The notes below the pieces were generated by a model. It saw only the letters and a program-made list of their open reading frames with translations, made no database searches and was not told the origin of the DNA. The position numbers were made by a program, and so were the translations under genes. From contig NZ_CP168006.1 of the NCBI RefSeq assembly GCF_041521385.1, positions 3,535,590 to 3,599,589 of the forward strand: a DNA stretch of 64,000 nt, read 5' to 3'. Below are positions 9,111 through 17,641 of the stretch, in pieces. The DNA comes from Alcaligenes faecalis (GTDB lineage: Bacteria > Pseudomonadota > Gammaproteobacteria > Burkholderiales > Burkholderiaceae_B). How positions within the stretch are numbered: the first letter of the stretch is position 1; the number at the start of each line of letters is the position of its first letter.

Positions 9111-9715
9111 TGTCGGCAGCCCATCACACAGCCTTGCTGGCCCTGCATTATCAGAACGACGTCCTGCACGCTGATGGTCTGATCCGTGTGGGGGTAGAGG
9201 CCAACAGCCCCCAGCGTCAGGCCCTGATCGAGGCCGCAGGCCGTTTGCTGGCACAGGCCCGTGCACAGGGCGTGCCCATTGTGCATGTGCGGGTGGGCTA
9301 TCGGCCTGACTATGCCGATCTGCTGTGCAATGCACCGATTCTGCACAATGTGAAACGCATCGGTGCCATGCAGACCGGCAGTTGGGGAGCCCAGTTCTTT
9401 GACGGGCTGGCTCCCTTGCCCAACGAGTTTGAAGTCCACCACACGCGTATTAACGCTTTCTTTGGTTCCGCGCTGGAGCCGGTGGTGCGTCGTTTGGGCG
9501 TAGAGCGTCTGGTGATTGCTGGCGTGGCCACCCATTCCGTGGTGGAAAGCACGGTACGCCATGCGGTGGATATGGGCTATGAAGTGGCGGTGGTGGCCAG
9601 CGCCTGCGGCGCACCGCCCGCCACGCATGAAGCCTCCCTGGCCAGCATGAGCCTGATTGCTCATATTGATCGGGACGAAGATTGGGCGATGGTCTTTGGT
9701 GCGCCACAAGCATAG
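9110..9715 (+). CDS. Isochorismatase-fold protein with altered catalytic triad
   Basis: Protein of 201 residues of the cysteine hydrolase/isochorismatase superfamily, recognised from ALHYQNDVL, TRINAFFGSALEP and VIAGVATHSVVESTVRHAVDMGY. In active members the triad is Asp (in D-x-Q-N-D), Lys (in K-x-x-x-S/N-A-F) and Cys (in T-x-x-C-V-E-S-T). Here these positions read His13, His111 and Val144. Other fold residues are intact, so this is not simple decay. It overlaps the oxygenase beta gene by one base and is followed by an SDR. It may be a non-hydrolytic binding or accessory protein, or an enzyme with rebuilt chemistry. Confidence 0.85.
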   Translation: MSAAHHTALLALHYQNDVLHADGLIRVGVEANSPQRQALIEAAGRLLAQARAQGVPIVHVRVGYRPDYADLLCNAPILHNVKRIGAMQTGSWGAQFFDGLAPLPNEFEVHHTRINAFFGSALEPVVRRLGVERLVIAGVATHSVVESTVRHAVDMGYEVAVVASACGAPPATHEASLASMSLIAHIDRDEDWAMVFGAPQA

Positions 9716-9727
9716 TAGGAGAAGCAC

Positions 9728-10555
9728 ATGCAGCAAGACATGAAGGTGAATTTACAGGGTAAGGTCGCCATCGTGACCGGGTCCACACAAGGGCTGGGGG
9801 CGGATATCGCCCTGGCCTTGTGCGCCGCCGGTGCGTGGGTGCTGATTGTCGGGCGCAGCCAGGAAGAAGGCCAGCGTACCGAGGCGCGTTTGCAGGCTGT
9901 GGGCAAGGCCCAGTTCATGGCCGCCAATATTTGCGACGATGCGCAGTTGGATGCCTGCGTGCAGGCGGCCCTGGCACAAACCGGCCGCATTGATATTGTG
10001 GTGAACAATGCCTGTTCCTATGGGGACGAAGGCCTGGCTTCCAGCCGGGAGTTGTGGCATCAGACGCTGGATGTGAATCTGATCTCCAGCGCGATTCTGG
10101 CCCAGAAAGCTACGCCGCATATGGGGCAGGGCGGGGTCATCATCAATATGGGTAGTACGGGCGGGAAATTCGGCGTGGCTGGACGCGCGCTGTACCCGGC
10201 GTCCAAAGCGGCCATTTTGCAGTTCACCAAAAGCTTGGCCGTGGAATTGGCGCCTTCCGGGATTCGGGTGCTGACGGTTTCGCCCGCCTGGACCTGGTCG
10301 CCGTCCGTCGAACGCATGAGTGGTGGTTCGCGTGAACTGGCCAATCAGGTGGGGGCGCAGGTTCATCCTCTGGGCCGAGTCGGTTCCGGTGAGGAAGTGG
10401 CCCAAGTGGTCTTGTTTGCCGTGTCGGGTGCGGCTTCCTGGATGACAGGGATTGATCTGCCTGTGGACGGTGGCTTTTCCGTGCTCGGGCCAGAGCAGGG
10501 CAAGTCGCCCCGTCACTGGTTTGAACGCTGGCAGGCGCAGTCGTCTGGCTCATAA
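9728..10555 (+). CDS. Short-chain dehydrogenase/reductase (SDR)
   Basis: NAD(P)-dependent oxidoreductase of 275 residues, classical SDR. It shows the nucleotide motif TGSTQGLG (about 18-25), NNAC in place of NNAG, the catalytic serine region INMGSTGG, and Tyr-x-x-x-Lys in YPASKAA. The C-terminal DLPVDGGFSV is typical. In the oxygenase operon it could aromatise a cis-dihydrodiol or oxidise a later alcohol; this role is inferred from position. A small hairpin lies downstream at 10621-10640. Confidence 0.88.
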   Translation: MQQDMKVNLQGKVAIVTGSTQGLGADIALALCAAGAWVLIVGRSQEEGQRTEARLQAVGKAQFMAANICDDAQLDACVQAALAQTGRIDIVVNNACSYGDEGLASSRELWHQTLDVNLISSAILAQKATPHMGQGGVIINMGSTGGKFGVAGRALYPASKAAILQFTKSLAVELAPSGIRVLTVSPAWTWSPSVERMSGGSRELANQVGAQVHPLGRVGSGEEVAQVVLFAVSGAASWMTGIDLPVDGGFSVLGPEQGKSPRHWFERWQAQSSGS

Positions 10556-10620
10556 ATAGAAAAGTGCGGTAAAAGAGGTCCAGGGCTTGTTGACACCTGT
10601 TTCTTGCTGCGGGTTCACAA

Positions 10621-10640
10621 GCCCTGACCCCGTTCAGGGC
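10621..10640 (+). terminator. Hairpin GCCCTGA/TCAGGGC between SDR and FAD oxidoreductase
   Basis: Perfect 7-base inverted repeat with a 6-base loop, followed by an A-rich rather than T-rich stretch. It may weaken read-through or protect the upstream mRNA; a true intrinsic terminator is doubtful. Confidence 0.4.
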
Positions 10641-10659
10641 AATTTAAAAAAGGTGTGGG

Positions 10660-12252
10660 ATGACAGACTCAACAAATAAAAAATCGTATGCCGTCATTGT
10701 GGTGGGCAGTGGCATCAATTCTCTGGTATGCGCGGCGTTGCTGGCTCAAAAGGGCAAGCAAGTCCTGGTATTGGAACGTAACGACCGCGCGGGTGGGTGT
10801 ATCCGTACCGAGGAGCTGTTCCCCGGTTTTACCCACGAACTGCTGTCGTCCTGGTACCCCTTGTTCACCTCCGGTGCTGCCTATGCCCGCCTAAAGGATG
10901 ATCTGGCCGCCCAGGGCGTGGAGTTTCTGGAAAATGGCTACACCACCGGCGTGGTGGGTAGCGATGGCAAGGGCATGGCCTTGCGTCACGATGTGGGCGA
11001 TTCGATTCAACGTATCAATGCTCTGCAAGCAGGCGATGGTGATGCCTTCGGTGCCATGTGCAGCCAGTTGTTCGAGCGCGATGCCGGTCTGACCTTTGGC
11101 TTGCTGGGCACCGAGCCTTACAGCCGTGGCTTGTTGGGTCTGCTGTTTTCGCAATGGCGCAAGCGTCGCATGGACGGCATGGTTCAGTACGGACGCGAGT
11201 CGCTGGAATCCTTCCGCCGCTGGGCCGACCGTGAACTGAAAGATGACCGTGTGCGCGGCATGATGGCGCCCTGGGTCCTGCACTCGGGCCTGGGCCCGGA
11301 TGATGCCTGCTCGGCCCTGATCGGCAAGCTGACCTTTGCCGCCGTGGTGGCCGGTGGCATGCCGGTGGTGAAAGGCGGTGGCCAGAATCTGGTGCGTGCG
11401 CTATGCGCCATGATTGAAAAGGCCGGTGGCCGTATTCAACTGAACACCGAAGTGGAAGAAATTGTGCTGGAAGGACAAAAAGCCCGTGGCGTGCGTGCCG
11501 GTGGCCAGGTCTACGAAGCCAGCCATGTCGTGTGTAACGTCACTGCGCCACAGCTTTATGGTCGTCTGTTGCCGGACGCTCCCGCTCAAGTACGCGAACA
11601 AGCCAATGCCTACCGCTTTGGCCGTGGCGACATGCAAATTCATCTGGCACTGGACAGCATGCCGAACTGGAGCGATCCAGAGCTGCTGAAAGTGCCCTTG
11701 CTGCACTTGTCCGACAGCCTGGAGGACGTCAGCATGAGCGTGGCCCAGGCCAATAACGGTTTGATCCCTGCCAAGTTCACCGTGGCGATTGGCCAGCCTT
11801 GCTCTCTGGACCCCAGCCGTGCGCCGGAAGGCAAATGGATTCTGTGGATGCAGATGCAGGATATGCCATCCAAATTGCGTGGCGATGCGGCTGGCAAGAT
11901 CGATGTTCCTGCCGACGGCAAATGGACTGAAGAAGTCAGCCAGGCCGTGGCCGAACGCATCATCGACCAACTGGAAGGCGTCATGCCCGGTTTGCGTCAA
12001 CAGATCGTGGGCCAGAAGGTACTGTCGCCTGCAGATCTGGAATCCATCAACTGCAATCTGGTGGGCGGCGACCCGTATTCGGGTATTTGCTCGCCCGACC
12101 AGTTCTTCTGGATGCGTCCGTTTGCGGCCAGTAATGGTGCGCGCTCCCACGCCACACCGTACAAAAACGTCTACCACATCGGTGCCTCTACTCACCCAGG
12201 CCCTGGCTTGGCAGGGGCGTCCGGATTCATGGTGGCGGAGCAGATTCGTTAG
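10660..12252 (+). CDS. FAD-dependent oxidoreductase, CrtI/PYROXD2-like
   Basis: Flavoprotein of 530 residues related to phytoene desaturases and PYROXD2. The N-terminal dinucleotide motif is VVGSGINSLVCAALLAQKGK (about residues 12-31), followed by ERNDRAGG. The mid-protein GMPVVKGGGQNLVRAL motif is present, as is the C-terminal FAD-contact segment HIGASTHPGPGLAGASGFM. It would oxidise or desaturate a C-C or C-N bond. It lies 104 bases after the SDR in the same direction and before a strong terminator, so it is probably the last gene of the aromatic operon or a closely linked unit. Substrate unknown. Confidence 0.87.
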   Translation: MTDSTNKKSYAVIVVGSGINSLVCAALLAQKGKQVLVLERNDRAGGCIRTEELFPGFTHELLSSWYPLFTSGAAYARLKDDLAAQGVEFLENGYTTGVVGSDGKGMALRHDVGDSIQRINALQAGDGDAFGAMCSQLFERDAGLTFGLLGTEPYSRGLLGLLFSQWRKRRMDGMVQYGRESLESFRRWADRELKDDRVRGMMAPWVLHSGLGPDDACSALIGKLTFAAVVAGGMPVVKGGGQNLVRALCAMIEKAGGRIQLNTEVEEIVLEGQKARGVRAGGQVYEASHVVCNVTAPQLYGRLLPDAPAQVREQANAYRFGRGDMQIHLALDSMPNWSDPELLKVPLLHLSDSLEDVSMSVAQANNGLIPAKFTVAIGQPCSLDPSRAPEGKWILWMQMQDMPSKLRGDAAGKIDVPADGKWTEEVSQAVAERIIDQLEGVMPGLRQQIVGQKVLSPADLESINCNLVGGDPYSGICSPDQFFWMRPFAASNGARSHATPYKNVYHIGASTHPGPGLAGASGFMVAEQIR

Positions 12253-12273
12253 GGAAGTTCGTTTCGGAAAAAG

Positions 12274-12317
12274 AAACAGGCCAGACAGATCTCATGGCGG
12301 TCTATCTGGCCTGTTTT
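12274..12317 (+). terminator. Rho-independent terminator after the aromatic operon
   Basis: AAACAGGCCAGA at 12274-12285 pairs with TCTGGCCTGTTTT at 12305-12317 to give an 11-12 base stem with a T tail. It separates the plus-strand operon from the convergent minus-strand operon. Confidence 0.85.
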
Positions 12318-12410
12318 CATGGGTCGGACATGGCTGTCCAGGTCTCGTATCCTCCCTGAAAGGCTATCGCCGGATCAGCGAGGAAGCGGGCCTGTTGCAG
12401 GCCTTGAGGC

Positions 12411-13745
12411 TTATTTCTTGAACGTCAAACGCTTGATATTGACCAAGTGCCGCCAATGCACGGGTTCGGTAGAAATATTGCCTCCCCAGGATCCCGACCC
12501 TTGCATGAACGAGAGCGGGATATCCGAGCTGATGCCCAACATGCCTTGGGTCGCGGGCATATTGACCAGAATGCGCCCGGCAGGAAGGATGCTGGCAAAC
12601 TGATGAATCTCTTCCTGATCTTTGCTGTGGATGACGGCCGAATGCCCGGCTCCTTCCTGCCACAACAATTGTGCCGCCAGACTGATCCCCTGGCCGGCCT
12701 CAGATTTGTACAACGTCACAATCGGAGCCATTTTTTCCCGGCTCAGGAAGGCGTGCTGCTCGGGATCGGCGGCAATCAGAATCAGCTTGATCGGAGTGGG
12801 GATGTCCACACCCATCTGCTTGGCTAAGGTCATGGCGTCAACACCAATCAGGGTGCGGTGCAGTCGGCCTGTGCTGTCATCAAAAAGAGCATCGATATGC
12901 TGTTTTTCCGATATCAGCAGCGCCCCTTTGTGTTTCAGAGTCTCGACAAACTCCTCGTACACACGCTCATCAATAATGATATTGCTTTCAGAGCCGCACA
13001 CAATGCCGTTGTCATAGGTTTTGCCTTGCAAAATATCGTCGGCTGCCTGTGACAGGTCTGCGCTGGCACTGACATAGACGGGGACATTGCCTGGGCCGAC
13101 TCCGATGGCTGGGGTGCCGGAGCTATAGGCGGTTTTCACCAGGTCGCCGCCACCGGTTGCCAGAATCAAGGAGACCTGGTCCGACTGCATGATGAGCTGG
13201 GTCGTCTCGCGTGAAGGTGTTTGCACGGCTTGAACCAGCGTTTCAGGCAGGTGGTGCTTTTTGAGAATCGCTTGAACCGTTGCGACCACCTGGGCCCCCA
13301 GTTGATCCGATTTGCGCGGGTAGCTCAGAATCAGGGCGTTTCGGGTCTTGAGGCTGAGCAGGGTTTTGAACAGCGAATTTGGCACCGGATTGGTCAGCGG
13401 AACAATGGCGAAAATAAGCCCTACCGGACTGGCGTATTCAATAAAAGTTTTGCTGCCATGCAGGCGTCCATAGGTTTTTTCACCATAGAGCTCCCGGTAA
13501 ACCCGGTCGGTGACCAAGCCAAGCTTGTGTATCTTGTCAGGCAGGTTGCCGATGCGCGTGGCGTCCAGTTCGGTTTGGGCCCAGTACTCCAGTTTTTGCT
13601 CAAATGTCTGGGCAATGTCGGTAATCAAAGCATCAATTTGCTCGTCGCTGGCTTTTTCGAGTTCGGCTTGCGACTGAACGGCGTTCTGGACGATGGCCAG
13701 GACGCTGTCTGCAAGGCTGTGTGCTGGTGAGGCTAGGGTGTCCAT
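12411..13745 (-). CDS. CoA-acylating aldehyde dehydrogenase
   Basis: Protein of 444 residues in the aldehyde dehydrogenase superfamily, closest in layout to acetylating aldehyde dehydrogenases (EutE, N-terminal AdhE, sulfoacetaldehyde dehydrogenase). The catalytic cysteine is in NGIVCGSES and the NAD-site segments ATGGGDLV and GVGPGNVPVYV are clear. It interconverts an aldehyde and its acyl-CoA with NAD(P)H. It is the last gene of the minus-strand operon that also encodes an acyl-CoA ligase and an SDR, so acyl-CoA reduction to aldehyde, or the reverse, is plausible. Confidence 0.88.
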   Translation of the reverse strand: MDTLASPAHSLADSVLAIVQNAVQSQAELEKASDEQIDALITDIAQTFEQKLEYWAQTELDATRIGNLPDKIHKLGLVTDRVYRELYGEKTYGRLHGSKTFIEYASPVGLIFAIVPLTNPVPNSLFKTLLSLKTRNALILSYPRKSDQLGAQVVATVQAILKKHHLPETLVQAVQTPSRETTQLIMQSDQVSLILATGGGDLVKTAYSSGTPAIGVGPGNVPVYVSASADLSQAADDILQGKTYDNGIVCGSESNIIIDERVYEEFVETLKHKGALLISEKQHIDALFDDSTGRLHRTLIGVDAMTLAKQMGVDIPTPIKLILIAADPEQHAFLSREKMAPIVTLYKSEAGQGISLAAQLLWQEGAGHSAVIHSKDQEEIHQFASILPAGRILVNMPATQGMLGISSDIPLSFMQGSGSWGGNISTEPVHWRHLVNIKRLTFKK

Positions 13746-13777
13746 AGGGCTCTCCTTCGGTATCGTAATGAAAAACG

Positions 13778-14515
13778 CTACCAGTTGATGGTGGATTTTT
13801 TATAGAAAAACTGACCGTTGATGTCTGCTTTGTTGGCCTCTGCGGCAAGCCAGATCGGTGTTTGGGCACCATCGAGGGCCGTGTTGGGCGCTTTGGAGGA
13901 GTCAATGTGGGGATCCAGGCTGGTCTGGCACCAGCCAGGGCTGCAGGAGCAGATGCTGATGTCAGTGTCTCGAAAGTGTTTGGCATAGATCAGCGTGACC
14001 ATATTCAGGGCCGCTTTGGAAATACGGTAGCCAGGGGCCAGTACAGCGTCGAATCGGGACTGCGGGTCCGAGGCCTGGGACAGGGCTCCCAGGTCGCTGG
14101 ACATATTGATAACGCGCGCATCAGGCGACTTGGCCAGCAGCGGCATGAGTTCCTGGATAAGAAAGTAGGGACCGGTGGTATTGGTCGACAAGGTAGAGGA
14201 AAAGTCCTCAAACGAGACCTTGTCCGGGGTGAAAATGGAGTCGATCATGATGCCGGCGTTATTGATCAGCACGTCCAGCTTTTCCTCGTGTTGGGCCAAT
14301 TGCGTACGTGCGCGGACAATGGACTGCGGATCCGTAATGTCCAGTTCAATGAAGCGGGCCTGTATGCCTTCCTGGTTCAGTTTCTGGGCTGCTTCCTGGC
14401 CTTTTTGGCTGTTGCGACCCGTGATGTAGATCTTATGGCCTTTATGGCCCAGACCCTTGGCGGTTTCATAGCCAATCCCTCTGCTGGCTCCGGTGATCAG
14501 GCATGTTTTTTGCAT
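13778..14515 (-). CDS. SDR, carbonyl-reductase-like
   Basis: NAD(P)-dependent SDR of 245 residues with TGASRGIG near the N-terminus, NNAG, a catalytic serine in INMSSDLG and YRISK as the Tyr/Lys pair. The long insert before the active tyrosine resembles human carbonyl reductase 1 and plant menthone-type reductases. It sits between the acyl-CoA ligase and the acylating aldehyde dehydrogenase; it could reduce the aldehyde product to an alcohol. Confidence 0.85.
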   Translation of the reverse strand: MQKTCLITGASRGIGYETAKGLGHKGHKIYITGRNSQKGQEAAQKLNQEGIQARFIELDITDPQSIVRARTQLAQHEEKLDVLINNAGIMIDSIFTPDKVSFEDFSSTLSTNTTGPYFLIQELMPLLAKSPDARVINMSSDLGALSQASDPQSRFDAVLAPGYRISKAALNMVTLIYAKHFRDTDISICSCSPGWCQTSLDPHIDSSKAPNTALDGAQTPIWLAAEANKADINGQFFYKKSTINW

Positions 14516-14525
14516 GGGTGTTTCC

Positions 14526-16103
14526 TTATGAGTGGGCCAATTCGCGCAGCTGTCGTTTCAGCTTCTTGCCTGTTACGCCGATGAATTCGTTAGCAGACTG
14601 GAATTCAACCGTGGATAGGGCTGGCCAGTTTTTTTGCCGCATGAGCTGATTGATTCGTTCAGTGATTTCATCTTTTGACACGGTGCAGGAATCAAGCAGT
14701 TCGATATAGGCGATCAGCTCATTGTTATCGGTCATGATGACCGTGGCCTCGAAGACTTCATTGATGTCCGCCATAATCGCTTCTTCGATCTGACAACTAT
14801 AAATTTCCACATTATTGAACGAGAGAGAATCATTGGTTCTGTCTACATGATAGAAATTGCGCTTTTCATCAAAATAGACCAGATCACCCGTCAGCCAATA
14901 GCCGTCAATCTTGTTCATCTCGGTCAGGGAGTGGTTGTTCCAATACCCTTGAGTCACCGATTTGGATTTCACCGCCAGCCGGCCCACGCTGTTTTCTTGA
15001 AGATATTGTCCTTGCTCATTGAAAACAGCCACGTCAACCCAGGGAAACGGTTTTCCAATGCAACGTTTGTAATTGTCGGATTGGGGAGAGTGGACGTTTC
15101 TGAAAATGGCAAAGGCAAATTCCGACGAACCCAGATTGTCGACAAAGAACGAGCCTGGAACCGTTTGCCCGTCCCGCTCGTGATGGCCCAGGGATACCAG
15201 TTTTCTGATGTGTTTTTCATGGCTGGCATCGCCGGTTGCAATCCAGTAGCTGATGGATTGAAAGTCGGATTCGCTCAGTGTGTGACGGCACAGGTCTACG
15301 TAGACTTTCGGGAAAGCAATCACGACATTGGGACGGGTTTCCCGCACGGCCCGAATAATGGTTGCGGGATCTTTTTTACTGAGAATAGTGACGTGTGCCC
15401 CACGGGTGAAAGAGAGCATCAACAGCGAAATCGAAGCCCCATGAGAGTGGGGCAGGATGGACAGGATATGGTCCCCTTTCTGTTTCTTGACCTGCGACCT
15501 GACGCCATGAAACATGGACTCATGCGTGAAAATCACCGCCTTGGGAATGCCGGTGGTCCCCGACGTGTGTCCAATCATGATCACGTCTTGTGGTTCATGC
15601 GCATAGAAAGGTCGTGATGTGGCTTGTTGTCGTGTTTTTAGCGCGTCAATCGTGTGTATGGGCAAGTGGTAGTTCGCTTGCGCGAACACCTTGGCGATTT
15701 CTGCTTCTTTTTCGGGTGTGATGACAAGGTGGTTGGGACGCACGCTGTGCAAGAACTTGAGCAAAATATCGGTGTTCAGCTCGCCATTGATCAGAGCAGG
15801 GATGGCCCCGATACTGTTCAAGGCCAAGAAGTGCAGGAAGTAGTCGATGCTGTCCTGAAAATACAGGCTGACCACCTCCTTGGGTTTGACACCTGTTTGT
15901 TCGTAGGATGAAGCAATCCGTCTGGCCGTTGCAATGATTTCCTGAATAGAGAAATCTTGCTTTTTGCACGCCTCATTGTCGATCAGGGACAAAATCTTTT
16001 TATCACTGCCCTGATAGAACTTCTCATGGATTTTGTGGATGAAATTGCCTGCTCCAAGATGCTCGTCCTTGAGCAGTTCATCCAGATGCAGCTCGTCGAT
16101 CAT
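14526..16103 (-). CDS. AMP-forming acyl-CoA ligase / acyl-adenylating enzyme
   Basis: Protein of 525 residues of the ANL superfamily. Visible core motifs are the P-loop GHTSGTTGIPKAV (about 177-189), an aromatic/acyl pocket segment LPHSHG, LGSSEFAF in place of the usual YGxTE, YWLTGDL, DRTNDSLSF and the C-terminal catalytic lysine in TGKKLKRQLRE. It would activate a carboxylic acid with ATP to an adenylate and then a CoA thioester. Base and codon use look more AT-rich than in the flanking genes. GAGGG lies 6 bases before the ATG. Acyl specificity cannot be read. Confidence 0.87.
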   Translation of the reverse strand: MIDELHLDELLKDEHLGAGNFIHKIHEKFYQGSDKKILSLIDNEACKKQDFSIQEIIATARRIASSYEQTGVKPKEVVSLYFQDSIDYFLHFLALNSIGAIPALINGELNTDILLKFLHSVRPNHLVITPEKEAEIAKVFAQANYHLPIHTIDALKTRQQATSRPFYAHEPQDVIMIGHTSGTTGIPKAVIFTHESMFHGVRSQVKKQKGDHILSILPHSHGASISLLMLSFTRGAHVTILSKKDPATIIRAVRETRPNVVIAFPKVYVDLCRHTLSESDFQSISYWIATGDASHEKHIRKLVSLGHHERDGQTVPGSFFVDNLGSSEFAFAIFRNVHSPQSDNYKRCIGKPFPWVDVAVFNEQGQYLQENSVGRLAVKSKSVTQGYWNNHSLTEMNKIDGYWLTGDLVYFDEKRNFYHVDRTNDSLSFNNVEIYSCQIEEAIMADINEVFEATVIMTDNNELIAYIELLDSCTVSKDEITERINQLMRQKNWPALSTVEFQSANEFIGVTGKKLKRQLRELAHS

Positions 16104-16137
16104 ACGTCACCCTCTTGTATGGAAAATGGTCTGTTGG

Positions 16138-16584
16138 TTAGCGGCTGATTTCGTAGTTCATGCTGATGGCCAAGCGGTTCCAGACGTTGACCAAACCGAT
16201 CAGATACGTCAGATCAACGATTTCCTTGTCATTGAAGTGAGCCTTGAGTTCCTGCAGATGCGTCTGCTTGTCCTCCAGATTCTGAATAAAGGTCACTTGC
16301 TCGGCCCAGCGCAGTGCGGCCTGCTCTTGCTCGGTGAACAGGGGGGCTTCTTTCCACGCATTTAAAAGCAGAAGTTTTCGCTCGGAAATACCCAGGCTCA
16401 GCGCATGTTTGCTATGCACATCAATGCAAAATGCGCAGCCGTTCAGTTGCGAGATTCTGACCTTGACCAGCTCAATCAATTCTTTGTTCAGTGTGGTCTC
16501 GCTGTAGATTTGGGCGTCGTACTTGACGATGGTCTTGTAGATGTTGGGGGACAAAGCAGATGGGTTAAGTCGAGTCTCAGACAT
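16138..16584 (-). CDS. Carboxymuconolactone decarboxylase/AhpD-family protein
   Basis: Protein of 148 residues with the AhpD redox motif in LNGCAFCIDVHSKHA (CxxC plus nearby His), and thus the fold of alkylhydroperoxidase AhpD. The start at 16584 follows AGGAG at good spacing, so the longer open frame back to 16620 is not used. It lies between DoxX and the acyl-CoA ligase. AhpD-like and DoxX-like genes often occur together, and a role in peroxide or thiol handling is inferred from family. Confidence 0.85.
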   Translation of the reverse strand: MSETRLNPSALSPNIYKTIVKYDAQIYSETTLNKELIELVKVRISQLNGCAFCIDVHSKHALSLGISERKLLLLNAWKEAPLFTEQEQAALRWAEQVTFIQNLEDKQTHLQELKAHFNDKEIVDLTYLIGLVNVWNRLAISMNYEISR

Positions 16585-16653
16585 GGGATCTCCTGTCAGT
16601 GGGAAAAGGGTAGGGTGCATTTGTGAATACGCTGGTTTTAGCCTTGGATTTTG

Positions 16654-17100
16654 CTAAGGCCTTGGCGAGGTTCTCGCTTTTTCTAGCTGCCATAGCAGGA
16701 AGGCACTGGCCGAGCAGACCAGGACGTTGAAATTGATCATGAGCTTTGTGCTCAGGAAAAAGCTCATGCTCAGAGCAAAAATCAGAAACAGCACCCCGCT
16801 GAGCAGAGCTGCTAGCGCGCTTTTGTAGTTAAGGAGCAAGGCAATTCCCAGCAGCAATTCCAAAATGGTGACAAACCAGCTCAGTGCGGGAATGGCGCTT
16901 GCGAAAAGCCACGGCGTCAGAACCTCTACGTCCTGATGGAATCGGTTCATCCCGCCCCATGTGATATCGAAATTATTTAATTCCCCCCAAAGCCCAAAGC
17001 GGTCTGCCACTGCAGATAAAAGAGTGAGGGCTAGTGACAGTCTTAAAAAAAGCAGGATGAATGTCATTTTGGTTTCTTTTCTGTATTCGGTAGGAGGCAC
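16654..17100 (-). CDS. DoxX-family membrane protein
   Basis: Small membrane protein of 148 residues (GTG start at 17100, preceded by AAGGA) or 137 residues (ATG at 17067). It has four hydrophobic segments and the DoxX-type pattern in LLFLRLSLALTLLSAVADRFG and WLLGIALL-like helices. First gene of the five-gene minus-strand operon. Family members are linked to thiosulfate or quinone redox and often to AhpD-like partners; the function here is unknown. Confidence 0.8.
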   Translation of the reverse strand: MPPTEYRKETKMTFILLFLRLSLALTLLSAVADRFGLWGELNNFDITWGGMNRFHQDVEVLTPWLFASAIPALSWFVTILELLLGIALLLNYKSALAALLSGVLFLIFALSMSFFLSTKLMINFNVLVCSASAFLLWQLEKARTSPRP

Positions 17101-17641
17101 AGTTATTCCTTTCTTTGTGTTTCAAAAAAATGATTTCAAGCGACCTAATTGTTTATCGGCTAATTATTTTCATCGTGATTTTGCAATTAATTATTTGCTG
17201 CCTGATTTTTTATTTTATTTCGATTTTTTATATTTCATAGCCGTCTTATAGTTAAAGCATGCTGCAAGAATAACTTAATTTTTAATCAAAAAAAGACTTA
17301 TGAATAATGCTTTTTGTTTTCTGGGGTTTTTATTGTTTTTTAATTTTCTTTGATTACCCTGTTCGGTTTTTACTTTTTTTGCTGATGGTTTTTAGGGCGG
17401 TTCTTTTGAGCTTTGTTTTGAGTCTTGACCGGCTTGTTGTCCGGGGTAACTGGCAAGTGACTGTGGCAACCGGGAGCAGGGCATGCTGTGCCAAGTGATC
17501 TAGCTGGTTGAGAGGGGAAGGATTTTTCGCTTGTTCCTTCTGTTTTGTGCCAAGAGAGTGATTCTTTCGGTATTCTGTGCATTGTTTCTGCTGCCCAGAT
17601 GATTCCATGAGGGGCCTGATTTTTTAGCCGGAGTTTTTTTG
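17101..17641. other. AT-rich intergenic region between divergent units
   Basis: About 540 bases without a believable gene. The part from 17105 to 17430 is conspicuously rich in A and T, with long T runs, unlike the flanking coding DNA. It should contain the promoter of the minus-strand DoxX operon and of the plus-strand MscS gene. Such composition is typical of a xenogeneic silencing target or a transfer boundary. Confidence 0.55.
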
